NCBI GenBank assembly: GCA_963922205.1
Contig: CAWUHX010000096.1
Span: forward strand, 682,001 to 746,000
DNA length: 64,000 nt
Direction: 5' to 3'
Source of the DNA: Romanomermis culicivorax
Lineage: Eukaryota; Nematoda; Enoplea; Mermithida; Mermithidae
The position numbers were made by a program, and so were the translations under genes. The notes under the pieces are model-generated. The model had not been told where the DNA came from. It did not search any database and saw nothing but the letters and a program-made list of their open reading frames with translations. Shown piece by piece: positions 57,201-64,000 of the stretch. The stretch's first letter is position 1. Each line of letters starts with the position of its first letter.

Positions 57201-60200
57201 ATAGCTCAAATTAAAATTAATCAAATAATACAAATTTGATTGCTGGGTCTTGATTTTCAAGCGAAATAATCAAGGTCAAAGTTTCCAGAAAACTTTACAT
57301 GCAAAATTGATATGTTAAAGGCTGAAGTCTCAAAGTTGATGAGTTATCTATATTAAAATATGTATCAAATAGTTAGTCCCTGGTAAACAAAATATAATGG
57401 TATTTTTTTCACACCTAAATTTTTAAGCAGAAAATTGAGGTGAAACTGGGTCTTGTTTTCTGATTGAGATAATTGAGGTCAAAGTTTGCGCCAAATTTCA
57501 GGTGCGATAAAGCGCTAAAGTGAGGAAGTTCACAGTATAGGAATAAGTCTACAAATCATATATCAAATGATAGCTCTCGCAAAAAGGAATACAATGGTAT
57601 AAAGTTTATCGCTGGATCTTGATTTTTGATTGAGATAATCAAGGTTGAAGTTTCAACAAAATTTCGGGTGCGATCAATGTGTAAAAAAGGGAGATTTACA
57701 GTATAAAATGGAATGCCTATAAGATTATATACCAAATGATAGCTGTTGCAGCAAGGATTACCATACTCTAATTTATATTGTTGGATCTTAATTTTTGATT
57801 GAGATAATCAAGTTTAAAGTTTCAACAAAATTTTGGGTGCGATGAAAGTGCAAAATATAAAAATTTGCATTATTTAATGGAGTACCTAACAAATTATATA
57901 CCAAATGATAGCTCTTGTAAAAAGAAATAGAATGGTATAAAGTTTGTTGCTGGATCTTGATTTTTGATTGAGATAATCAAGGTTGAAGTTTCAACAAAAT
58001 TATGGGAGCGATCAATGTGTAAAAAAGGGACATGAACAGTATAAAATGGAAGGCCTATAAAATTATATACCAAATGATAGCTCTTGCAGCAAGGATTACC
58101 ATACTCTAATTTATATTGCTGGATCTAAATTTTTGATTGAGATAATCAAGTTTAAAGTTTCAACAAAATTTTGGGTGCGATGAAAGTGCAAAATATAAAA
58201 ATTTGCATTATTTAATGGAGTACCTAACAAATTATATACCAAATGATAGCTCTTGTAAAAAGAAATACAATGGTATAAAGTTTGTTGCTGGATCTTGATT
58301 TTTGATTGAGATAATCAAGGTTGAAGTTTCAACAAAATTATGGGAGCGATCAATGTGTAAAAAAGGGACATGAACAGTATAAAATGGAAGGCCTATAAAA
58401 TTATATACCAAATGATAGCTCTTGCAGCAAGGATTACCATACTCTAATTTATATTGCTGGATCTAAATTTTTGATTGAGATAATCAAGTTTAAAGTTTCA
58501 ACAAAATTTTGGGTGCGATGAAAGTGTAAAATATAAAAATTTACATTATTCAATAAAGTACCTAACAAATTATATATCAAATGATAGCTCTTGCAACAAG
58601 GAACACAATGGTATAAAGTTTATGACTGGATCTTAATTTTTGATTGAGATAATCGACTTGAAAATTTCTACAAAATTTTGGGTGCGATAAAGGCATAAAA
58701 ATGGAAAAAATTTTAATCTTTTCAAATTTTAAAAAATTGCTAAATTTACATACTTGGAAATGGTGAAATAGAGCAAACTAATAATTCTATGCTAAGTTGA
58801 ACAATACGTTGACTTGTTACAGTAACCTGCCAATCGCAGGCTCCGCTATCGATGATCGTAATCTTCAAAAAAAAAATTTTGTTTTTGCTACAGTAATCCA
58901 CTTTTTTTTCTACTAACCTGAATTTCAATTATATGATACCAAGCGATAAGCGACATTAAAATCAAAGTCGTTAATACGATGATTGTTCGCAAAAAATGCG
59001 AAAAGTAATGATGCTAGATAATGAAAAAAATTTCTACAGTAAGCTTTTTTTTTATTGTTAAAAAGAAAAGAAAAGAAAAAAAAACAAAGAAAAAAGAAAA
59101 AAACAAAGAAAGAAAACAAAAAAAATCAAGAATAACAGAAAGAAAGAACAAAAAAACACAAAAAAAGAGAAGGGAAAGACAGAAAAGAAACAAAACAAAA
59201 GAAAACGGTACAGAAATAAGGAATGAAGAAAAAGGAAGAAAATGAGAAAGGAAGCAAAAGAAAGAGAAAAAAGAAACAAAAGAAAGAAAGAAAAGGAAAA
59301 GAAATAGAAATCAAACCAAAAAACAAAAGAAAAGAAACAAGTAAAAAAATTACCAAAAAATAAAAAAAGTAATACACTCAAAAAATAATGCATAAAAATC
59401 CTCATTTTTTATACTTTTGTAAAAAAACTACAGTATACCTTCATCAATGATTGAATATTTTCCCCCCTTGCTTTATTGAATTATGCTTGATTAGAGTTCT
59501 CATTAGAGAAGAAGCCAGATGAAATTTAGAATCTCATCATCAACATTCTTGATTATAGAGGAAATTCAAGAAAGAAAAGAAAAAGGAAAAAATGAAGAGA
59601 AACAATGTGGGAAAAAGAAAAGGAAAAAACAACAAAAGAAACTAAAGAAACAAAACGAAAAAAGGAAAAAAACAAAAACAAAAGAAACAAAAGGAGCAAA
59701 AAAGAAACGACAGAAACAATGACGAAAAAAACAACAACAGAACAAACTAAATAAAGAAGAGAAACAAAACGAAAAAAAACAAAGAAACAAAAGGGAAAAA
59801 GAAAGAAAGAGAGAAACAATAAAAACTATAATGAAAAAAAGAAATGAAAAACAATAAAACAAAGTGAAGAAAGAAAAAGAAAAACACAAAAAAGGAGAAA
59901 AGAAAGAAAAAAAGAAGACAAAGGAAGAAAAAAGAAGGAAAAGAAACAAAATGAGGAAAAAATAAGAAAAACTAAACAAACAAAATAAAGAAAAGAGACA
60001 AAAGAAACAGAAGGAACAAAGGAAGGAAAAGAAAAAAAACTAAAGAAACAAAAAAAAAACAAAAGAAACAAAAAAACAAAAGAAACAGAAGAAACAAAAG
60101 AAACAAAAAACAAAAGAAATAGAACAAATAGAAGAAACAAAAGAAACAAAAGAAACAAAAGAAATAAAAGAAGGAAAAGAAGGCAAGGAAACAAAATAAA

Positions 60201-61896
60201 CAAAAGAAACAAAAAAACGAAAGGAATAGAAGAAACAAAAGAAAGAAAAAAACAAAAGAAACAAAAAAACAAAAGAAACAGAAGAAACAAAAGAAACAAA
60301 AGAAACAAAAGAAACAAAAGGAATAAAGGGAGGGGAAAAAAACAAAAAAAAACAAAAGAAACAAAAAACAAAAGGAATAAAACAAATAGAAGAAACAAAA
60401 GAAACAAAAGAAATAAAAGAAGGAAAAGAAGCCAAGGAAACAAAATAAACAAAAGAAACAAAAAAACGAAAGGAATAGAAGAAACAAAAAAAACAAAAGA
60501 AATAGAAGAAACAAAAGAAACAAAAAAACAAAGGAAACTAAAGAAAGAAAAGAAACGAAAGAAGGAAAAGAAACAAAAGAAACTAAGAAAAGAAAAGGAA
60601 GAAAAAAAACAAAAGAAATAGAAGAAATAAAAGAAACAAAGGAAACAGAAAAAACAAAAGAAACAGAAGAAAACAAAAGAAACAAAAGAAACAAAAAAAA
60701 ACAAAAGAAATAGAAGAAACAAAAGAAACTAAGAAAAGAAAAGGAAGAAAAAAAACAAAAGAAATAGAAGAAATAAAAGAAACAAAGGAAACAGAAGAAA
60801 CAAAAGAAACAGAAGAAAACAAAAGAAACAAAAGAAACAAAAAAAAACAAAAGAAATAGAAGAAACAAAAGAAACAAAAAAACAAAGGAAACTAAAGAAA
60901 GAAAAGAAACGAAAGAAGGAAAAGAAACAAAAGAAACTAAGAAAAGAAAAGGAAGAAAAAAAACAAAAGAAATAGAAGAAATAAAAGAAACAAAGGAAAC
61001 AGAAAAAACAAAAGAAACAGAAGAAAACAAAAGAAACAAAAGAAACAAAAAAAAACAAAAGAAATAGAAGAAACAAAAGAAACTAAGAAAAGAAAAGGAA
61101 GAAAAAAAACAAAAGAAATAGAAGAAATAAAAGAAACAAAGGAAACAGAAGAAACAAAAGAAACAGAAGAAAACAAAAGAAACAAAAGAAACAAAAAAAA
61201 ACAAAAGAAATAGAAGAAACAAAAGAAACAAAAAAACAAAGGAAACTAAAGAAAGAAAAGAAACGAAAGAAGGAAAAGAAACAAAAGAAACTAAGAAAAG
61301 AAAAGGAAGAAAAAAAAACAAAAGAAATAGAAGAAATAAAAGAAACAAAGGAAACAGAAAAAACAAAAGAAACAGAAGAAAACAAAAGAAACAAAAGAAA
61401 CAAAAAAAAACAAAAGAAATAGAAGAAACAAAAGAAACAAAAAAACAAAGGAAACTAAAGAAAGAAAAGAAACGAAAGAAGGAAAAGAAACAAAAGAAAC
61501 TAAGAAAAGAAAAGGAAGAAAAAAAACAAAAGAAATAGAAGAAATAAAAGAAACAAAGGAAACAGAAGAAACAAAAGAAACAGAAGAAAACAAAAGAAAC
61601 AAAAGAAACAAAAAAAAAACAAAAGAACTAAGGAAAGAAAGGAAACAAAAAAACATAAGAAACAAAAGAAACAAAAAAAAAAACAAAGGAACTAAGGAAA
61701 GAAGAGAGCCAAAAGAAACTGAAGAAAGAAAAGAAACGAAAGAAATAAAAAAAACAAAAGAAACAAAAGAAACAAATAAAGCAAAAAAAACGAAAAAAAC
61801 AAAAAAAAAACAATTTTCTACAGTAAGCTTTTTTTTCAATCTTACTTTCGTGGTATATTGATTGACGATCAATTGCGCTTCCAATATAGCGCAAAT
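41978..61896 (-). CDS. KCNN: Small-conductance Ca2+-activated K+ channel (SK/KCNN family), 3' part of gene
   Basis: A calmodulin-gated potassium channel of the plasma membrane. In transcript order the exons are 61896-61846, 59013-58918, 58862-58754, 55644-55332, 55171-55033, 45812-45702, 45493-45366 and 42209-41978, about 392 residues. The phases agree at all seven junctions. Visible parts are the S1-S2 linker (QYTTK), S2 (IIVLTTLILMSLIAWYH), S3 (RIVQLSIELLVCSISPFP), S4 (ILPMFLRCYLFCRFM), the S4-S5 linker with ALRSRQFQDAATRSI, and S5. The pore reads ITFKSIGYGDIVPNTYCG. S6 and AEKHVNNFMADSKLTRM follow, then the calmodulin-binding helix (VLQHTWFIHKYS; RRFLAAINE) and a coiled coil (RKLAEQGNALIDLAKLQND). 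The order and motifs match SK channels throughout. Nematode kcnl genes are the likely orthologues. The N terminus and most of S1 lie beyond the window. Confidence 0.93.
42210..45365 (-). repeat. SK intron: T-rich (plus strand) ~675-bp tandem repeat
   Basis: On the plus strand this is T-rich, so the transcript is A-rich. A ~675-bp unit occurs about three times, marked by AATCTTTTCTACGTTTTACG at about 43236, 43911 and 44586. Smaller units of TTTTTTGTTTTC fill the rest. No conserved coding segment was seen. Confidence 0.75.
45366..45493 (-). CDS. KCNN: SK channel exon: calmodulin-binding domain
   Basis: The acceptor is TTGTATGCAG and the donor AACGA|GTTAGT. It encodes RKHTAAMVLQHTWFIHKYSE, then KDEMKLRFHQRRFLAAINE. 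VL..TW.I.K and HQR.FL.AI match the SK calmodulin-binding helices. Confidence 0.92.
45494..45701 (-). promoter_or_regulatory. 208-bp SK intron with six TGACGTCA palindromes
   Basis: Perfect CRE/ATF-type TGACGTCA sites start at 45511, 45538, 45557, 45584, 45611 and 45664, several extended to TGACGTCATC, plus a partial TGACGCG at 45570. The intron is not otherwise one of the arrays. Six perfect 8-bp palindromes in 161 bp is far above chance. Whether they are enhancer sites or a short repeat family is not known. Confidence 0.7.
45702..45812 (-). CDS. KCNN: SK channel exon: S6 end and start of calmodulin-binding region
   Basis: The acceptor is TTTTTCAG and the donor ATG|GTAGAA. The 37 codons include AVSSALIAVISHKLELSRAE, then KHVNNFMADSKLTRM. 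KLEL..AEKHV.NFM is a strong SK signature. Confidence 0.94.
45813..49350 (-). repeat. SK intron, first part: AAAGAAAC-type low-complexity array
   Basis: On the plus strand this is A-rich with AAAGAAACAAAAG units and no G/T runs. Long minus-strand frames of Phe, Leu, Ser, Cys and Val (for example 45672-47306 and 47408-48319) follow from this composition and are not believable proteins. The motif AATAATGCATAAAAATCCTC recurs at about 47118, 47384 and 49139. Confidence 0.75.
49352..49566. repeat. ~210-bp interspersed element, copy 1
   Basis: Homologous block: AATAATGCAGAAAAATCCTC, then CTACAGTATACCTTTATCAA, GATTAGAGCTCTCATTAGAG, AAAATGAAATTTAGAATC, TTGATCATCAA and CTTGATTATAGAG. It ends with a small inverted repeat CTTGATT...AATCAAG. 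It stands out from the surrounding AAAGAAAC array. No terminal inverted repeats or coding region. Confidence 0.75.
49856..50070. repeat. ~210-bp interspersed element, copy 2
   Basis: Same block as at 49352, about 504 bp further, with a few substitutions (CTTTCATCAATG, GAATTATGCTTG). Confidence 0.75.
50551..51450. repeat. Second copy of a ~0.9-kb intron segment
   Basis: Plus-strand bases of about 48718-49617 recur here with an offset of 1833 bp, almost unchanged, and the segment includes element copy 3. This is a recent local duplication inside the intron. Confidence 0.75.
51184..51396. repeat. ~210-bp interspersed element, copy 3
   Basis: Nearly identical to copy 1, as expected from the 1.83-kb offset duplication. 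Confidence 0.75.
52504..52716. repeat. ~210-bp interspersed element, copy 4
   Basis: Same block with small changes (GATCTCATTAGACAAGAAGC). The flank to the right turns into non-array sequence and the 190-bp satellite. Confidence 0.75.
52850..54960. repeat. ~190-bp satellite, 11 monomers, in the SK intron
   Basis: Monomers are marked by CATTCGATAGATCTTGAAAAG followed by TTCTATCTAATGATGTTAAT and GAGGAACCCTGTTTACCT. Marker positions are about 52941, 53131, 53321, 53511, 53700, 53871, 54061, 54252, 54443, 54626 and 54809, mostly 190-191 bp apart (one 171, two 183). No coding potential was seen. Confidence 0.85.
55033..55171 (-). CDS. KCNN: SK channel pore exon
   Basis: The acceptor is TTTTTCCAG and the donor GTT|GTAAGT. 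It encodes NAYLNSIWFIMITFK, then the K+ selectivity filter SIGYGD, then IVPNTYCGRVLAITAGIV. SIGYGD.VP.TYCG is diagnostic for SK channels. Confidence 0.96.
55172..55331 (-). repeat. Short SK intron (160 bp)
   Basis: T-rich in the transcript sense, from donor GTGATT to acceptor TTTCCAG. Nothing but low-complexity sequence is seen. Confidence 0.7.
55332..55644 (-). CDS. KCNN: SK channel exon: S4, S4-S5 linker and S5
   Basis: The acceptor is TTTCTAAG and the donor GAGAG|GTGATT. It encodes HIDITWLVFF, VVPLDSLLILPMFLRCYLF, ALRSRQFQDAATRSIASLNR and FKFVLKTMM, then S5 WIVTAWIFMHCER. The S4 has few basic residues, as usual in SK channels, which are not voltage-gated. Confidence 0.95.
55645..58753 (-). 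repeat. SK intron: ~170-bp satellite, about 17 monomers
   Basis: Marker ATCAAATGATAGCTC-like sites occur near 55832, 56002, 56172, 56343, 56512, 56683, 56852, 57022, 57192, 57364, 57561, 57731, 57900, 58069, 58237, 58406 and 58578, nearly all 168-172 bp apart. Each is followed by TTTCATTGCTGGATCTTGAT. The last part shows a two-monomer higher-order repeat of about 338 bp (57731-58069 and 58069-58406 are nearly identical). The donor side is CCAA|GTATGT. Confidence 0.85.
58754..58862 (-). CDS. KCNN: SK channel exon: S3
   Basis: The acceptor is TTTTGAAG. It encodes ITIIDSGACDWQVTVTSQR, then IVQLSIELLVCSISPFP. D.GA.DW is conserved between SK channels at the S2-S3 loop. It is preceded by a 55-bp intron (58863-58917). 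Confidence 0.93.
58918..59013 (-). CDS. KCNN: SK channel exon: S2
   Basis: The acceptor is ATCTAG and the donor CAG|GTTAGT. The 32 codons run from HHYFSHFLRTIIVLTT to LILMSLIAWYHIIEIQ. It has no Met start and is recognised by similarity to S2 (..LIxxYHxxEIQ). Confidence 0.9.
59014..61845 (-). repeat. SK intron: AAAGAAAC array with 146/208-bp higher-order repeat
   Basis: It includes copy 5 of the ~210-bp element (59368-59575) and a plus-strand A-rich array. The marker AACTAAGAAAAGAAAAGG occurs at 60581, 60727, 60935, 61081, 61289 and 61498, giving steps of 146, 208, 146, 208 and 209 bp. Both intron ends carry CTACAGTAAGCTTTTTTTT next to the exon. Confidence 0.75.
59368..59575. repeat. ~210-bp interspersed element, copy 5
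   Basis: Same element as in the 45.8-55.0 kb intron (AATGCATAAAAATCCTC, CTACAGTATACCTTCATCAA, GATTAGAGTTCTCATTAGAG, CTTGATTATAGAGG), here in another intron of the same gene, which shows it is dispersed. Confidence 0.75.
61846..61896 (-). CDS. KCNN: SK channel exon fragment: end of S1 and extracellular loop
   Basis: ICAILEAQLIVNQYTTK precedes donor AAA|GTAAGA. It joins in phase to the S2 exon. LEAQL....YTTK resembles the SK segment IETEL...YTK. No acceptor AG is visible directly upstream; the sequence passes into a T-rich stretch without AG for over 50 bases. The 5' boundary is therefore unknown and the exon may be longer or damaged. Confidence 0.6.
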
Positions 61897-61897
61897 T

Positions 61898-64000
61898 AAA
61901 AAAACGAAAGAAACGAAGGAAACAAAAGCAGAAAAAGAAACAAAAAAAAGCAGAAAAAGAAACAAAAGAAAAAAAGAAATAAAAGAAATAAAAGAAACGA
62001 AAGGAAGGAAAGAAAAGAGACAAAGGAAAAGGAAAGAAAAAAGACAAAAGAAACAAAAGAAATAAAAGAAACAAAAAAAAACAAAAAAGAAACAAAAAAA
62101 ACAAAAGAAAGAAAAGTATCAAAAGAAACGAAAGAAACAAAAAAAACAAAAGAAAGAAAAGAAAGGAAAGAAATTAAAGAAACAAAAGAAAGAAGAGAAA
62201 GGAAAGAAACAAAAAAAACAAAAGAAAGAAAAGAAGGGAAAGAAATTAAAGAAACAAAAGAAAGAAGAGAAAGGAAAGAAACAAAAGAAACAAAAGAAAC
62301 AAATTAAACAAAAAAACAAAAGAAACAAAAGAAATAAAAGAAACAAAAAAAACAAAAAAGAAACAAAAAAAACAAAAGAAAGAAAAGTATCAAAAGAAAC
62401 GAAAGAAACAAAAAAAACAAAAGAAAGAAAAGAAAGGAAAGAAATTAAAGAAACAAAAGAAAGAAGAGAAAGGAAAGAAACAAAAAAAACAAAAGAAAGA
62501 AAAGAAAGGAAAGAAATTAAAGAAACAAAAGAAAGAAGAGAAAGGAAAGAAACAAAAGAAACAAAAGAAACAAATTAAACAAAAAAACAAAAGAAACAAA
62601 AGAAATAAAAGAAACAAAAAAAACAAAAAAGAAACAAAAAAACAAAAGAAAGAAAAGTATCAAAAGAAACGAAAGAAACAAAAAAAACAAAAGAAAGAAA
62701 AGAAAGGAAAGAAATTAAAGAAACAAAAGAAAGAAGAGAAAGGAAAGAAACAAAAAAAACAAAAGAAAGAAAAGAAAGGAAAGAAATTAAAGAAACAAAA
62801 GAAAGAAGAGAAAGGAAAGAAACAAAAGAAACAAAAGAAACAAATTAAACAAAAAAACAAAAGAAACAAAAGAAATAAAAGAAACAAAAAAAACAAAAAA
62901 GAAACAAAAAAACAAAAGAAAGAAAAGTATCAAAAGAAACGAAAGAAACAAAAAAAACAAAAGAAAGAAAAGAAAGGAAAGAAATTAAAGAAACAAAAGA
63001 AAGAAGAGAAAGGAAAGAAACAAAAAAAAACAAAAGAAAGAAAAGAAAGGAAAGAAATTAAAGAAACAAAAGAAAGAAGAGAAAGGAAAGAAACAAAAGA
63101 AACAAAAGAAATAAATTAAACAAAAAAACAAAAGAAACAAAAGAAATAAAAGAAACAAAAAAAAAACAAAAAAGAAACAAAAAAAAGAAAAGAAAGAAAA
63201 GAAAGGAAAGAAATTAAAGAAACAAAAGAAAGAAGAGAAAGGAAAGAAACAAAAGAAACAAAAGAAACAAATTAAACAAAAAAAACAAAAGAAACAAAAG
63301 AAATAAAAGAAACAAAAAAAACAAAAAAGAAACAAAAAAACAAAAGAAAGAAAAGTATCAAAAGAAACGAAAGAAACAAAAAAAACAAAAGAAAGAAAAG
63401 AAAGGAAAGAAATTAAAGAAACAAAAGAAAGAAGAGAAAGGAAAGAAACAAAAAAAAACAAAAGAAAGAAAAGAAAGGAAAGAAATTAAAGAAACAAAAG
63501 AAAGAAGAGAAAGGAAAGAAACAAAAGAAACAAAAGAAATAAATTAAACAAAAAAACAAAAGAAACAAAAGAAATAAAAGAAACAAAAAAAAACAAAAAA
63601 GAAACAAAAAAAAGAAAAGAAAGAAAAGAAAGGAAAGAAATTAAAGAAACAAAAGAAAGAAGAGAAAGGAAAGAAACAAAAGAAACAAAAGAAACAAATT
63701 AAACAAAAAAAACAAAAGAAACAAAAGAAATAAAAGAAACAAAAAAAACAAAAAAGAAACAAAAAAAAGAAAAGAAAGAAAAGTATCAAAAGAAACGAAA
63801 GAAAGAAGAGAAAGGAAAGAAACAAAAAAAACAAAAGAAAGAAAAGAAAGGAAAGAAATTAAAGAAACAAAAGAAAGAAGAGAAAGGAAAGAAACAAAAG
63901 AAACAAAAGAAATAAATTAAACAAAAAAACAAAAGAAACAAAAGAAATAAAAGAAACAAAAAAAAACAAAAAAGAAACAAAAAAAAGAAAAGAAAGAAAA
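61898..64000. repeat. AAAGAAAC array with 270/428-bp higher-order repeat to window end
   Basis: The plus strand is nearly only A, G and C (AAAGAAAG, AAACAAAAG, GGAAAGAAATTAAAG). The marker GTATCAAAAGAAACGAAAG occurs at about 62116, 62387, 62657, 62927, 63355 and 63782, giving steps of 271, 270, 270, 428 and 427 bp. It is presumably the next SK intron. The low-complexity minus-strand frames are not proteins. Confidence 0.75.

Noticed and set aside
1..64000. CRISPR array, tRNA, rRNA or transposase
   Set aside because: Repeats are directly adjacent, AT-rich and degenerate, without unique spacers. No cloverleaf, rRNA core or transposase/reverse transcriptase motif was seen on either strand, though short RNA genes can be missed by eye.
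61898..64000. Polypurine tract able to form triplex DNA
   Set aside because: The strand is A-rich but interrupted by C every few bases (AAAC), so long uninterrupted purine runs are missing.

Overview
The window is nuclear DNA from an animal. It is very AT-rich, with short intron-separated exons that are clearly richer in GC, GT..AG splice sites, T-rich acceptors ending in CAG, AAG or TAG, and introns of up to 9 kb filled almost entirely with low-complexity tandem arrays. Acceptor style, the recurring CTACAGTA/TACTGTAG motif, a mitochondrial-type alanyl-tRNA synthetase that stops before the editing domain, and the SK-channel sequence all fit a nematode best. That placement is an inference. Nothing looks bacterial or viral, and I saw no transposase, reverse transcriptase, tRNA, rRNA or CRISPR array.

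Three protein-coding genes can be read. (1) 1743-6090, plus strand: the 3' part of a mitochondrial-type alanyl-tRNA synthetase (AARS2-like), three exons, 327 residues. The start lies upstream of the window. (2) 9253-23426, with alternative ends at 31282 or 40398, plus strand: a complete nuclear gene for cytochrome c1 (CYC1) of respiratory complex III, eight exons, 323 residues. (3) 61896-41978, minus strand: a small-conductance Ca2+-activated K+ channel (SK/KCNN/KCNL family) from the end of S1 to the C-terminal coiled coil, eight exons, about 392 residues. Its 5' exons lie beyond the window. Genes 1 and 2 are head-to-tail and both encode mitochondrial proteins. Genes 2 and 3 converge on a 153-bp satellite at about 40.4-41.96 kb.

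The outstanding structural feature is a tandem triplication of the last three CYC1 exons with their introns (units starting near 15267, 23744 and 31599, about 8 kb each). Exon 6 is identical in all copies. Exons 7 and 8 differ by four substitutions in total, of which one is missense. The introns differ in length by up to 2 kb. All copies keep phase, splice sites and stop codon, so the locus has three interchangeable 3' ends.

The rest is repeat DNA. AARS2 introns carry a ~45-bp repeat that changes orientation across an exon. CYC1 intron 3 carries a palindromic GGCGTC/GACGC repeat. CYC1 intron 6 is T-rich, with units resembling its own 5' splice site, and intron 7 is A-rich. SK introns carry a ~675-bp T-rich repeat, AAAGAAAC-type arrays with higher-order structure, an ~190-bp satellite (11 monomers), an ~170-bp satellite (about 17 monomers), and a 208-bp intron with six perfect TGACGTCA palindromes. 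All coordinates and splice sites were read by eye. No alignment or database search was run.
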